Shown here piece after piece: positions 1-9,508 of a DNA stretch of 36,746 nt (within the stretch, counting starts at the first letter, position 1; each line of letters starts with the position of its first letter). A program made the translations under genes and the position numbers. Below the pieces are notes generated by a model, which saw only the letters and a program-made list of their open reading frames with translations, ran no database searches and was not told the origin of the DNA. Source of the DNA: Candidatus Geothermocultor quzhuomuensis (GTDB lineage: Bacteria; Actinomycetota; Aquicultoria; Geothermocultorales; Geothermocultoraceae); the NCBI GenBank assembly GCA_015711795.1, contig JACVJC010000021.1, positions 1 through 36,746 on the forward strand. The letters run 5' to 3'.

Positions 1-3000
1 TTACGCATTCAACCCTTGGAGATGTTCCAGTTACCGGGTGCTTGTAAGCTTTATTAAATTGAGTTTGAGTGCTTGAGTGACAGAGGTAGCACTGATTTTC
101 TTCATCAGCTTTGGCAATTACTTTGTACTCTGAATCATGGGTTCCAAAGGTTCCAAAGGTAATGGTTGTTTGATAAGTCTTGCCCATAGTGTCGTTGTGG
201 CACTTTGTGCAGTTAGCATTAAACTGAGTATTGTCAGAAAATTGAGAAGCTGTTGCATAGTTATGAGCACTTGAAGAATAGCTTGAGGTTTCAATCTTAG
301 CTTCCTGGGTCTTACCTAAAGTTGAAGTGTATGATGAATAGACAGTCTGACTTACCTTATGGCAAGTGGTGCAAATACCCCCTGAAGGATAACTTAAGTT
401 AAAGTCAGTTGAAGCTGTAGCTAAGTTAGTTCCAGTTGTTTGCCTTAAGTTAGCTGCTTTATAGTTATTAAATCTATCATGGTCAACATGGCAAGAGTTA
501 ATACAATTTCTGTTGGGATCAGAAAAGCTAGTTGTTGGGTCAGCAGTATCAGTTGTCATTAAGTGATGGTAACCAGTTGTTGTTGAGGTCATTCGGGTAT
601 AGATTGAGGAATGGCAAGTTGAGCAAGCCTGACCACCACCTGAGACGCCTGGTAGTGGTTTGTGAGGAACTCCAGTATGGCAACTACTGCAAGCTATGTT
701 AGCCGTGGTATCAGATAAGTAGTGACCACTCTTGGCAGGTAGCTTTTGAAGCTCATAGCCTAAGTAACGCTCAGGAACAGTTGGGGTTGTACGGCTTGAA
801 TCATTTTCCCTATGGCATGCTAGACAGAATCTTCTCTCTGAATTTAAGGTGTTTCCAGTTTCAGCTTCATACTCTTGTTTTAGCTCTTTGTTAACCATCT
901 TGTAACTTGATTCATGAGGATTATGGCAAACATAGCATGGAAGCTTGGTTCCTTGTGAATAAATGGCTGTTGAGGTTGCTGCAGCAATGTCTGGGTCAAA
1001 GTTAATCCTGTGCCCTACTCTTTCATTGTTTTCAGCTGAGTCAGTGTAGTCACTCTTTACATCAGTAGCTGGGTTTCCATCATGACATTCGAAGCAGAAA
1101 GAGTATGCAAGCTCATTATTGTTAGAGGCATAACTTTCAGGGGAAGTGAAGGTTGAAATAAGCATATCAAATAAGTTAGATGTTCCATGAGGATTGTGGC
1201 AGTTCTTACAGTCTCCAGCAGGATATGATGAACCTGGCCAGGTAACACTAGGATTAGTTGAGTGAGTTGATAACTCATAAGTTGATGTTCCTGGGAAGGT
1301 TCCAGTTATTGGATACCCATCATTGTAGTTCCCAGCAGTTCCTTTAGGAACAATGCCTGAGGTTGGATAGCCATTGGTTGAGTTAAAGTGGCAAGCACCA
1401 CAGACTGATATGTCGTTAGTGGTAACTGCCCTTGAGTTAATGGTTGCCTTCAATAGTTTAACCAGTGATGAAGCGTGTTTCTCATGGCAGGAGTCACATC
1501 TTATGTTAATGGTTGAGGTACCATGGCCAGTTGATGAATAGTAGGTGTTTTTGTTAGCAGTAGCTGTTGCATTCATTCTTACACTGTATGGAATATAGGT
1601 GGTATCATTTCTTGTTTCTTCTGGTAAAGCTCCATCGTGGCATTTTAAGCAGAAGGAGTTAGCGGTTGAAGTTGATGAATTAAAGCCAGTTATTAAGTTA
1701 TAGGTGTTATCTGGATCAGTCAGTTTACTACCTGCATTTATGGTAATTACATGGGGGTTATGGCAGTTAGCACATTCTGCTCTTTGAGTTGAGCCATCAA
1801 TTGGATGTTTTGAGGTCTTTCCAGTAAATTCAGTTTCAATATCGTCTGAGGCACTGCCTCCACTCTTATGGCAAATAAAGCACTGATTTTCTTCATCAGC
1901 TTTGGCAATTACTTTGTACTCTGAATCATGGGTTCCAAAGGTTCCAAAGGTAATGGTTGTTTGATATTCCTTGCCCATAGTGTCGTTGTGGCACTTTGTG
2001 CAGTTAGCATTAAACTGAGTATTGTCAGAAAATTGAGAAGCTGTTGCATAGTTATGAGCACTTGAAGAATAGCTTGAGGTTTCAATCTTAGCTTCCTGGG
2101 TCTTACCTAAAGTTGAAGTGTATGATGAATAGACAGTCTGACTTACCTTATGGCAAGTGGTGCAAATACCCCCTGAAGGATAACTTAAGTTAAAGTCAGT
2201 TGAAGCTGTAGCTAAGTTAGTTCCAGTTGTTTGCCTTAAGTTAGCTGCTTTATAGTTATTAAATCTATCATGGTCAACATGGCAAGAGTTAATACAATTT
2301 CTGTTGGGATCAGAAAAGCTAGTTGTTGGGTCAGCAGTATCAGTTGTCATTAAGTGATGGTAACCAGTTGTTGTTGAGGTCATTCGGGTATAGATTGAGG
2401 AATGGCAAGTTGAGCAAGCCTGACCACCACCTGAGACGCCTGGTAGTGGTTTGTGAGGAGCTAGCTGATGACAATAAGAACAGGTAGGTTGAGGAGCATT
2501 TGATTCATGGCCACTCTTTTCTGGCAACTTCTTTAAAGTCAAACCTTCAATAGTTGGCGTAGCAGCGCTTGAATCATAAGGTCGATGGCAATAGTTACAT
2601 AATTGCCTTTGAGTTTGGATAACTGTTCCAGTTGAAGTTTCAAAGTAATCTGGAGCCATTGCATAGTTTCCATTTTGAGAGCCATGAGGGTTGTGGCAGT
2701 CGTAGCAAGGAAGCATGGCGCCTTGAGGTAACCATGCCGTAGCTGTAGATTCCACAATTGTTGAAGCCCAATTGATTCGATGACCAGCTCGTTCATCGCT
2801 TCCAATATAATATTGGGCAATATCAGGACCAGGACCACCAGCTTTATGACACTCTAGGCAAAGTTGGTAGGAAGATTGTGTAATAGTGGTTGGTGATAGT
2901 GGAAAACTCTCTGGTGAAGAAAAGGTTGCCACCAACATATCATAGGAAGAACTGGTTCCATGAGGTCCATGACACAAATCGCAATCTCCAGGGGTAGAAA

Positions 3001-6000
3001 CCTTGCCAGTTAGTGGATTGTAAGTTGCTATCCGATGTCCATTAGTCACAGTGGTATAAGCTGTCTCTCCAGGATAAGTCCCAGTAGCTGGATAACCAGT
3101 ATCATTAGAAGGAGTTGGCAAGCGATATTGAGTATTAGTTGGACTACCTGGATAACCATTTGATTGATTAGTATGGCAATTAAAGCAAACAATAGTTGGA
3201 GTTGGAATGGTCATTGAAGTTGTCCGAATTCTAAGCATTTCGGGAATAACACCGCTGGCATCGCTATAGCCATGGGTGTCGTGGCACTGCAAGCACAGAC
3301 TACCAGGTCGGGTTGTCCCAGAGGCAAGGCCAAAGTCCCCTGGTATATCATAGTTTTGAGTTGTTTTTCCGTGAGGAGAATTTTCATAGGTTGAGCGGCC
3401 AAAATAAAGAGTTTGAGTTGGTCCAGTGTGACAAGCAAAGCAAATCTCGTTCCACTCAGTACTGGTTGGATTAGCAGTTTGTGGAATTGAAACACCGCTA
3501 ATGGTTGGTTGAATTAAAGCTTGGAATTTTGAACCGTGGCGAGCATGACACTGACCACACTTAGTTTGATATGGACTAGTTGGTATCCTCATATGATAAG
3601 TAGTGGTAAATTCAGAGTGATCTTTGCCTGTTTCAACCCAATAGTTACTGACTGAAGAAAAGAGGTCAGTATTGGCTCCTTGGTCATTTGGTCCATGGCA
3701 GAAGAGACAAAATCTTTCACCTAATGGAACTAGCGAAAAAGTTATTCCTTTAAAATTATATTCTGAGTAATAAGGAGGAGTAGACTTATTAACATAAATT
3801 ATGCTGCTACTTGGGTCACGATAATAAATAATTTTCTCATACCTATCTTCTCTCAAGATAATAATTGAACCATCGTTACCGACGAAGTGGACTGAATGAC
3901 AGCTTGTGCAGATGGGACCTTGAGCGTCTGAGTCAAAATGATTGGTAGTAGCAGAAGGTTGACCAGTGTATTCTCCAAACTCAGCTTGTGAATTAGTATC
4001 ACCAACCGAGCCTTCAGCACGATAATAAGTCAAGCTTCCATGGCACGCATAACAAGTTGATTTGCTCTTTGCCCCTAAAGCTTCTCCACTAGCATCGTGT
4101 AACTTATGGCAATCGGTACACCAGGTTGACCAAGAATAATTATGGAAACCACCGGCAAAGACACCTGAGCCCGTTTCAAAAGGAATGTTAGTATTACTAA
4201 CCGTGCCACCTTCAACAATGAAATTAGAAGTTGAAGAAATATTTAAACCAGCCAAAGCATGGCCAGGAGCAGAAGCACTAATATCGTAAACAACAAAGGT
4301 TGAGGTTGTTTCGCCACTTGCAATTACAATTGGGCTGGTAAAAGTGAATGTAGTGATTTCGTCAGAGTAGTTTGAAGGTGATGCTGAAATTAATCCGTCT
4401 TGAGAGGGATTGAACACTCCATCCCCGTTATCGCGATAAAACTTAACTGCTGAGACAGTTTGAGTAGCGGTGCCATTCCAATAGTCAGTAAGAAAAGGAG
4501 TAACATATTCATAAAGTGATATCGCAGTCCAAGTTGTTGTGCCGCCACTAGCGCTCAAATCAAGTCTAACCATTGGGACATTTGTTCTACCTACCTTGAT
4601 ATATCGAGGAGCTAATAATACTGGTGAAACTGTTAATTGAGCTAAAACTGTTAATTGAGCTAAAGGGGGTGTTATTGAAGCAAGAGACGAAGAATATGGA
4701 AGATTAAGGGGAGAAGCGCTATCAGGGGGGTCAACAGTAAATGAGTTAATCCTTGCTCCAATTGTTCTCGTGGTTGAAGCAGTGTTGCTCATAGCTAAGG
4801 TAATAAAGTAATAGAAATTAGAAGTGGTAGAAGCTTCTTCAGACGGGCTAATGTTAATAGTAGTTTCTCCACCATTAAAAGTACCGCTACCTAAAAGAGT
4901 ATCCCCATCATCCCATATGCTATCGATGGAACGGTAAATCTTAACGCCACCCGTTTGAACATCAGAATCTAAAGCAGTTCCAGTTGAATTTATCGTGATT
5001 GAACTCATATAGCCCGTTCCAGCCGTAGTTGACATCGTAAATCTAATAAAATCATCAGTTGCTCCCTGGTTAATAGTTAAAGGAGCAGTATCAAATGGAG
5101 AAAGGGTAACAACATTACCAGTAATTGGTCGGGCGACAGTTTCAGCTGGCAAATTAGTATCAGCTACTGTGTCCGGTGATTCAACAATGATGTAGCTTGT
5201 GCCCGGTGTGCCAATTCGGGCGCCGACTGTAGTATTAACTGTGGCATTATTAGATAAGTCATAAGCAACAAAATAATAATCGCTCACTGAGGTAGTGATA
5301 GTTTGAGTCGTTGTCAAGGTAACAGTTGTCACCCCACTCACAAAGGTATTAGAACCCAAGAAGGTGTCCGCCCCATCTAAAATGTTATCAGTTGAGGAGT
5401 AAACCTTAACTGCAGAAATATCACTATCAGAAGCTGTCCCAATCTTGTCAACCCGCAATTTAGTCCAGTCAGCCGTACTAGCATCAGTTTGAAGCCTGAA
5501 CCAAAGCATAGGCACCCGAAGCTCTCCTTGAGCAATTGAAGAGGGGCTAGCATCAGCTTTAGAGTTAACAGAAACAGTATTGCTAGCTGGAGCAGATGGT
5601 GTACCAATATCAGCATTGATATCAGGAGCAACTGTATCAGTTGTATCATTCCATAAACCATTTGAGTTTTTAGCAAAGACAACAAAACGATAATCTACTC
5701 CATTGGTCAACCCAGTAATTGTTGTAGTTTCATTAGAGTTAGGAATTGGGGAAAGATTCTGATAAGCAACGGTAGCAAAAGCATCACTGGAAGAAGTTGG
5801 CCAAACACCATCGGTTCGATAGAGAACTTTAACTTCCGCTAAATCACCATTGTTAGGATTGGTCCAGGATAAAGTGGACTGAGAATCTTCGCCATCAGTA
5901 GCATTAAAATTAGTTACTTGGTTTGGTGCAACATCAACATTAACATTGTCAAGGTAAACTCCTGCATCTTCATTGGCATCATTTTGCATATCATAGTAAA

Positions 6001-8689
6001 ACCTTAGTATATACGAAGTTTGAGCACTTACCTGAATCGGAGTAGCAGGTAGCCAACCCGTATTCACCCATCCTGTATTTCCAGATGCATCAACATCTAA
6101 TGTCCAAACAGTTTGAGTAGTTGGCAAGTCACCCCCTCCAATTTGTCCATATAACCAGCAGGGGTCATTTGACGCTTCAACCACATTGTAATCGGTTTTA
6201 AATCTAATATAAGTTTTAGTGCCCGCAGTACCGGTTGTTGAGAAACTTTGCCAAAGTTCACCATCAGCTTGTGAATTGTTACCAGTACCCGTCCATCTTC
6301 CATAAAAACAACCATTAGGATTGCCGCCTGTTGCCTGCTGAGCAAATGTAGTCATCGCATTTGCTCTATTAACAGGTGTTTGCTTAGTCCAGCTAGTCTC
6401 ACCACTTTCAAAATCACCATTGCTTATCAAATTTATAGCTACCGTGGGGCCATAAATGCTAAAAACAAAGGCAACAACGAGAACAAGAGCAAATAAAACC
6501 AGAATAAAAAGGTTAAGCCAGTTTAAATAAGTGCTAGGGAAGAGGGCTAAACGCTTTACAAAATAAAGCAGTAAAAGTAATAAAAAGATAACTCCAGCAA
6601 CCCAGTAAAAAAGAGGGGTGGAACGAACGGGAAAATCTTCTACCCCTGGTTTAGCAGTTTTTAAAACATCTTCTTCTCTGGCTTCAAAGTCTTCAAGAAT
6701 TCCCTTTGAAGCTAGAATTTTGGATTTATCCTTGTTTCCGCTTGGTTTGTTAAATTTTTTGTTAGGGTAGAAAGAATTAATATCCTTCGTTTCCTTCTTG
6801 TTAATAAAACTGGAAAGGGTTGAAATTTTGGGCTGAGAAAAACCGGAAAAAACTTGCTTTTCTCCTTCATCCTGGCTTTCCGTTAAAGAATCCCTATTAG
6901 AAAAGTAATTTGCTTCTGCTAACCAAGAAGCAATACCAGAACCCCCACCTGATGATGAAGGAGGGGGATTTAAGTTCTTTCCGTAAATTGCCCATTTCTC
7001 ACCGTCAAATTTCTGCCAGGCAAAAAGGTTGCTTCCCGTAACCGAGAAATACTCATCACTGGAACCCCGAGCAAGGCTTATTTTTTCTTGAGTATCAAGA
7101 TTATAAGCATAGATATTGTAATTATCGCCCTCCAATTCGGTCCAAGAAATTAAATTGCCTGAGATGTTGGGGAGAAGCTGAGGATTGTCATTTGAGGCAA
7201 TAGCAACTGTTTCTAAGGTATTGACATTATAAAGAAATATATCGCCATTGCCCAGGGTGGGATCAGCATAAACCACTCTTCCATCCGAAATGTTGGGAGT
7301 ATATTGGTCACCAGGTTTAACACAAATGGGGAATTCTTCACCAGTTAAAAGGTTGTAGCCATAAATATCATAGTTTCCACCTCTTCTGTCCTGCCAGACA
7401 ACAATGTCTCCATCAACATCCGGTAGATAAGCTTGATTGGCTGGTAAGACTCCTCTAATTCCAGTAAGTAAATCAAAGTAACAAATTTTACTTAAATCGC
7501 TATTTCCAGAAACCTCCTTTTTTTGCCAGACAATATAACGCTCGCTTACACGAGGGGTAGTTTGATTTGCTCCACTTACTTCTATAGGATATTCTATGCC
7601 TGTGCTCTGGTCTAAAAGAATGATGTCACCATTTCCACTGCGCCAATCTTCATAGACAATCTTGTCACTATAGATATCTGGGTGAACCTGGTCACCTCCG
7701 TGGGAACAAATAGCTAATTCTTTGCCTGAACCTGTAGCCAAATCTTTTAAGTAAATATCCCAATCGCCTCTTCTCATATCCTGCCAAACGACATAAAAAC
7801 CAGAAGCACTTGGTCTCTTAGCAAGAATATTAGGAGGACTTATTAACCCCTCAGCAAAGTAGAAAGGTTCTGGCTCCGGTGGTGGTTGTTCTCCTCCACC
7901 ACCTCCAGGTTGAGCAGGAGTAGCTGGAATTGCTGGCGTAGCTGGAGTGGCTGGTTGAGTAGGTTTACTAGGCTTTCCAGGCTGAGCAGGAGTTGCTGGT
8001 TGGGCAGGTGTAGCTGGTTGTGCCGGAGTGGCTGGTTGAGTAGAATTTTGGGGTAAAGGACCTTTTTTAAGGGAAGACTTCTCTGAGAAAGAAGAAATGT
8101 TCAAATTGAATTTTGCATCTTCAGGGTTGTAAAGGTCACCTTTAATTTCTCCTTGACCACCAAGAAAATCACTTTCCTCATCAAATCTTTGAGCCAATTT
8201 TCCCTTTTGCTCACTTTGGATTATTGAGCCAATAATGGGAATCTTAGAAGCAACTCTGGGGTTTGCCTTAACCAAAACACCTGTGCCGGCAACGGTTATA
8301 GTTATCACAATGGCTAATGCTTTTACCAAGGCTGGATGGGCACTAAAAATTGACTGAATCGATTGAGAAGAAGAGTTAACTAAGTTCTGAGCAAAAGCAG
8401 CTGTAGAACCTAAGAAGCTTTTTATTAAACCAAAAACTCCAAGAGAATAAAGGATTTTTTGTCTCGGCAGTGGTTTACTTTTTAACTCTAAAGAGACTTT
8501 CTGCCAAATTCTTTCGCGAATTTCTGGGGTAAAAGGTACCTGCTGTGTTCCCTTTAAAGCAAGATAAGATTCTAAAAGAGGTTCGAGTTCTCCTTTTTTA
8601 TCCGAATACCTCTCAAGACATTCACGAACACTTAATCCTGCTTTAATCAACTCTATACATTCTTCTAAAATATCTTCAATGTTTTCCAT
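1..8689 (-). CDS. Giant anti-sigma-like / TolB propeller / multiheme cytochrome fusion (3' end outside window)
   Basis: Reading from the ATG at 8689 I find no stop in this frame down to position 2, so at least 2,896 residues. Residues 1-45 carry an ECLxRYxxxxxELEPLL-type motif known from membrane proteins encoded next to ECF sigma factors. A transmembrane helix follows near 119-143, then a Pro/Ala/Thr-rich linker (about 215-268), a TolB-like propeller with repeated VWQDxRxGxxDIY-type blades (about 277-573), two transmembrane helices (about 696-716 and 723-746), a SNGDFESG beta-sandwich, an Fn3-like domain and three related beta-sandwich repeats (about 754-1517). From about 1523 there are 32 heme motifs (30 CXXCH, 2 CX3CH), all in one frame. 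Predicted topology: head in the cytosol, propeller and heme region outside. No other in-frame ATG, GTG or TTG lies before the upstream stop; the Shine-Dalgarno is weak. The sigma gene ends 70 bp upstream. Function is inferred. Confidence 0.9.
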   Translation of the reverse strand, partial: MENIEDILEECIELIKAGLSVRECLERYSDKKGELEPLLESYLALKGTQQVPFTPEIRERIWQKVSLELKSKPLPRQKILYSLGVFGLIKSFLGSTAAFAQNLVNSSSQSIQSIFSAHPALVKALAIVITITVAGTGVLVKANPRVASKIPIIGSIIQSEQKGKLAQRFDEESDFLGGQGEIKGDLYNPEDAKFNLNISSFSEKSSLKKGPLPQNSTQPATPAQPATPAQPATPAQPGKPSKPTQPATPATPAIPATPAQPGGGGGEQPPPEPEPFYFAEGLISPPNILAKRPSASGFYVVWQDMRRGDWDIYLKDLATGSGKELAICSHGGDQVHPDIYSDKIVYEDWRSGNGDIILLDQSTGIEYPIEVSGANQTTPRVSERYIVWQKKEVSGNSDLSKICYFDLLTGIRGVLPANQAYLPDVDGDIVVWQDRRGGNYDIYGYNLLTGEEFPICVKPGDQYTPNISDGRVVYADPTLGNGDIFLYNVNTLETVAIASNDNPQLLPNISGNLISWTELEGDNYNIYAYNLDTQEKISLARGSSDEYFSVTGSNLFAWQKFDGEKWAIYGKNLNPPPSSSGGGSGIASWLAEANYFSNRDSLTESQDEGEKQVFSGFSQPKISTLSSFINKKETKDINSFYPNKKFNKPSGNKDKSKILASKGILEDFEAREEDVLKTAKPGVEDFPVRSTPLFYWVAGVIFLLLLLLYFVKRLALFPSTYLNWLNLFILVLFALVLVVAFVFSIYGPTVAINLISNGDFESGETSWTKQTPVNRANAMTTFAQQATGGNPNGCFYGRWTGTGNNSQADGELWQSFSTTGTAGTKTYIRFKTDYNVVEASNDPCWLYGQIGGGDLPTTQTVWTLDVDASGNTGWVNTGWLPATPIQVSAQTSYILRFYYDMQNDANEDAGVYLDNVNVDVAPNQVTNFNATDGEDSQSTLSWTNPNNGDLAEVKVLYRTDGVWPTSSSDAFATVAYQNLSPIPNSNETTTITGLTNGVDYRFVVFAKNSNGLWNDTTDTVAPDINADIGTPSAPASNTVSVNSKADASPSSIAQGELRVPMLWFRLQTDASTADWTKLRVDKIGTASDSDISAVKVYSSTDNILDGADTFLGSNTFVSGVTTVTLTTTQTITTSVSDYYFVAYDLSNNATVNTTVGARIGTPGTSYIIVESPDTVADTNLPAETVARPITGNVVTLSPFDTAPLTINQGATDDFIRFTMSTTAGTGYMSSITINSTGTALDSDVQTGGVKIYRSIDSIWDDGDTLLGSGTFNGGETTINISPSEEASTTSNFYYFITLAMSNTASTTRTIGARINSFTVDPPDSASPLNLPYSSSLASITPPLAQLTVLAQLTVSPVLLAPRYIKVGRTNVPMVRLDLSASGGTTTWTAISLYEYVTPFLTDYWNGTATQTVSAVKFYRDNGDGVFNPSQDGLISASPSNYSDEITTFTFTSPIVIASGETTSTFVVYDISASAPGHALAGLNISSTSNFIVEGGTVSNTNIPFETGSGVFAGGFHNYSWSTWCTDCHKLHDASGEALGAKSKSTCYACHGSLTYYRAEGSVGDTNSQAEFGEYTGQPSATTNHFDSDAQGPICTSCHSVHFVGNDGSIIILREDRYEKIIYYRDPSSSIIYVNKSTPPYYSEYNFKGITFSLVPLGERFCLFCHGPNDQGANTDLFSSVSNYWVETGKDHSEFTTTYHMRIPTSPYQTKCGQCHARHGSKFQALIQPTISGVSIPQTANPTSTEWNEICFACHTGPTQTLYFGRSTYENSPHGKTTQNYDIPGDFGLASGTTRPGSLCLQCHDTHGYSDASGVIPEMLRIRTTSMTIPTPTIVCFNCHTNQSNGYPGSPTNTQYRLPTPSNDTGYPATGTYPGETAYTTVTNGHRIATYNPLTGKVSTPGDCDLCHGPHGTSSSYDMLVATFSSPESFPLSPTTITQSSYQLCLECHKAGGPGPDIAQYYIGSDERAGHRINWASTIVESTATAWLPQGAMLPCYDCHNPHGSQNGNYAMAPDYFETSTGTVIQTQRQLCNYCHRPYDSSAATPTIEGLTLKKLPEKSGHESNAPQPTCSYCHQLAPHKPLPGVSGGGQACSTCHSSIYTRMTSTTTGYHHLMTTDTADPTTSFSDPNRNCINSCHVDHDRFNNYKAANLRQTTGTNLATASTDFNLSYPSGGICTTCHKVSQTVYSSYTSTLGKTQEAKIETSSYSSSAHNYATASQFSDNTQFNANCTKCHNDTMGKEYQTTITFGTFGTHDSEYKVIAKADEENQCFICHKSGGSASDDIETEFTGKTSKHPIDGSTQRAECANCHNPHVITINAGSKLTDPDNTYNLITGFNSSTSTANSFCLKCHDGALPEETRNDTTYIPYSVRMNATATANKNTYYSSTGHGTSTINIRCDSCHEKHASSLVKLLKATINSRAVTTNDISVCGACHFNSTNGYPTSGIVPKGTAGNYNDGYPITGTFPGTSTYELSTHSTNPSVTWPGSSYPAGDCKNCHNPHGTSNLFDMLISTFTSPESYASNNNELAYSFCFECHDGNPATDVKSDYTDSAENNERVGHRINFDPDIAAATSTAIYSQGTKLPCYVCHNPHESSYKMVNKELKQEYEAETGNTLNSERRFCLACHRENDSSRTTPTVPERYLGYELQKLPAKSGHYLSDTTANIACSSCHTGVPHKPLPGVSGGGQACSTCHSSIYTRMTSTTTGYHHLMTTDTADPTTSFSDPNRNCINSCHVDHDRFNNYKAANLRQTTGTNLATASTDFNLSYPSGGICTTCHKVSQTVYSSYTSTLGKTQEAKIETSSYSSSAHNYATASQFSDNTQFNANCTKCHNDTMGKTYQTTITFGTFGTHDSEYKVIAKADEENQCYLCHSSTQTQFNKAYKHPVTGTSPRVECV
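88..668 (-). repeat. 581-bp near-perfect direct repeat, copy 2
   Basis: Second copy, offset by exactly 1791 bp (in frame). The three mismatches fall in one codon (176-178). The surrounding module has diverged much more, which points to recent gene conversion or recombination inside the array. Confidence 0.92.
92..1882 (-). repeat. 14-heme module, second copy
   Basis: The motifs at 1868, 1760, 1637, 1484, 1388, 1196, 1082, 923, 812, 677, 611, 488, 359 and 197 repeat the pattern of the preceding module with a period of 1791 nt (597 residues). The CYLCH motif at 77-91 sits where a third module would begin, so the array probably continues past the left edge. Confidence 0.8.
1879..2459 (-). repeat. 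581-bp near-perfect direct repeat, copy 1
   Basis: Identical by eye to 88-668 except at 1967-1969, where one codon reads Glu (GAA) instead of Thr (ACT). It covers the last four heme motifs of a 14-heme module (CSTCH, CINSCH, CTTCH, CTKCH) and the stretch leading to the first cysteine of the next. Identity drops sharply at both ends. Confidence 0.92.
1883..3709 (-). repeat. 14-heme module, first copy
   Basis: Within the giant cytochrome the heme motifs at 3695, 3545, 3428, 3281, 3173, 2969, 2846, 2693, 2585, 2468, 2402, 2279, 2150 and 1988 match, in order and spacing, the 14 motifs of the next module. Flanking residues match too: PCYDCHNPHGS here against PCYVCHNPHES there, and ERAGHRINW against ERVGHRINF. 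Module length is about 609 residues. Confidence 0.8.
4628..4663 (-). repeat. Tandem 18-bp duplication in the giant gene
   Basis: Two perfect in-frame copies of an 18-bp unit encode LAQLTV twice, at the junction between two beta-sandwich repeats. Probably a slippage product in a linker. Confidence 0.85.
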
Positions 8690-8759
8690 TTGTATTCCAG
8701 AAGCCTTCCAGAGGATAAAACGGAAAAGGAGGTTTAATGATACGCTTTAATAGGAGATT

Positions 8760-9326
8760 TTAAAGAAGATTTTCTAACTTTGCATAGCTGTTGAAAATTC
8801 GAGACAAGGTTGCTAATCCCCTCCGTTGAAGTGCTCTTACCCCTCCTTCAGTTTTTCCCATAATTTTAGCGACTTCTGAAGCGGTCAATCTTTCAATAAA
8901 CCTTAAAATAATCACTTCTCGCTGCTCTTCAGTTAAATTCATCAAAGCTTCATAAAGACTTTCTAAGGTTAAATTATTTACCACAATTTCTTCTGGTTCT
9001 ACTTTTGCTTCCTTGATACTTTCTGCTTTTTCAAACTCATCAAGGATATATTTTCTTCTTTCACGGAACAAGTCTATCACCACGTTGTGAGCAATTTTAT
9101 AAAGCCAGGCTGTGAAAGGTTTTTCCGTTATTTGGTAATCCTTTATCTTTTCAAAAGCTTTCAAAAAAACTTGACCAGTTAATTCCTCAGCATCAAAGGG
9201 ATTTCCTACCTTAAAGTAGATGTATTTATATATTCCCTCGACAAAGAGGTTATAAATTCTTTCAAAAGCTTTTAAACTTCCCTTTGTTGCCTCTTCAACT
9301 AATTTATTAAGAGCCTCTCTTTCCAC
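8760..9326 (-). CDS. ECF-type RNA polymerase sigma factor
   Basis: A 188-residue sigma-70 family protein of normal ECF length. Region 2 is visible at about residues 25-90 (DAEELTGQVFLKAFE, then FTAWLYKIAHNVVIDLFR), and region 4 at about 130-175 (LTEEQREVIILRF, then a helix-turn-helix ending EGGVRALQRRG). The start is GTG at 9326 behind GAAGGA. It lies 70 bp upstream of the giant cytochrome gene on the same strand. The head of that protein looks anti-sigma-like, so the two probably form a sigma/anti-sigma pair in one transcript. Target promoters are unknown; no sigma-specific promoter could be identified from one window. Confidence 0.93.
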   Translation of the reverse strand: MEREALNKLVEEATKGSLKAFERIYNLFVEGIYKYIYFKVGNPFDAEELTGQVFLKAFEKIKDYQITEKPFTAWLYKIAHNVVIDLFRERRKYILDEFEKAESIKEAKVEPEEIVVNNLTLESLYEALMNLTEEQREVIILRFIERLTASEVAKIMGKTEGGVRALQRRGLATLSRIFNSYAKLENLL

Positions 9327-9508
9327 AACTTCCTTCTTTCACTTCTTTTAAAATAAAAAGTTAATTCCTTAAGCCTTCCTTTTTATATTTTAATCGACAA
9401 ATTTCTCCTTTTTCTTTAGTAAATTTTAGCGATTCCTCCTCCCCATCCTTAATCCTCCCAGAGGGAAAGGGAAAACCCTTACCTCCTATCTGGGTCCGGT
9501 ACTGTTTG

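Noticed and set aside
1-4120. Regularly spaced short repeats resembling a CRISPR array
   Set aside because: The periodicity comes from codons for CXXCH and adjacent residues in one reading frame, and repeats are not identical units with unrelated spacers.
8737-8763. Plus-strand mini-frame of eight codons behind a perfect AAAGGAGG
   Set aside because: It is antisense in the short gap between the sigma and giant genes, has no promoter that I can see, and its peptide has no recognisable feature; probably chance.
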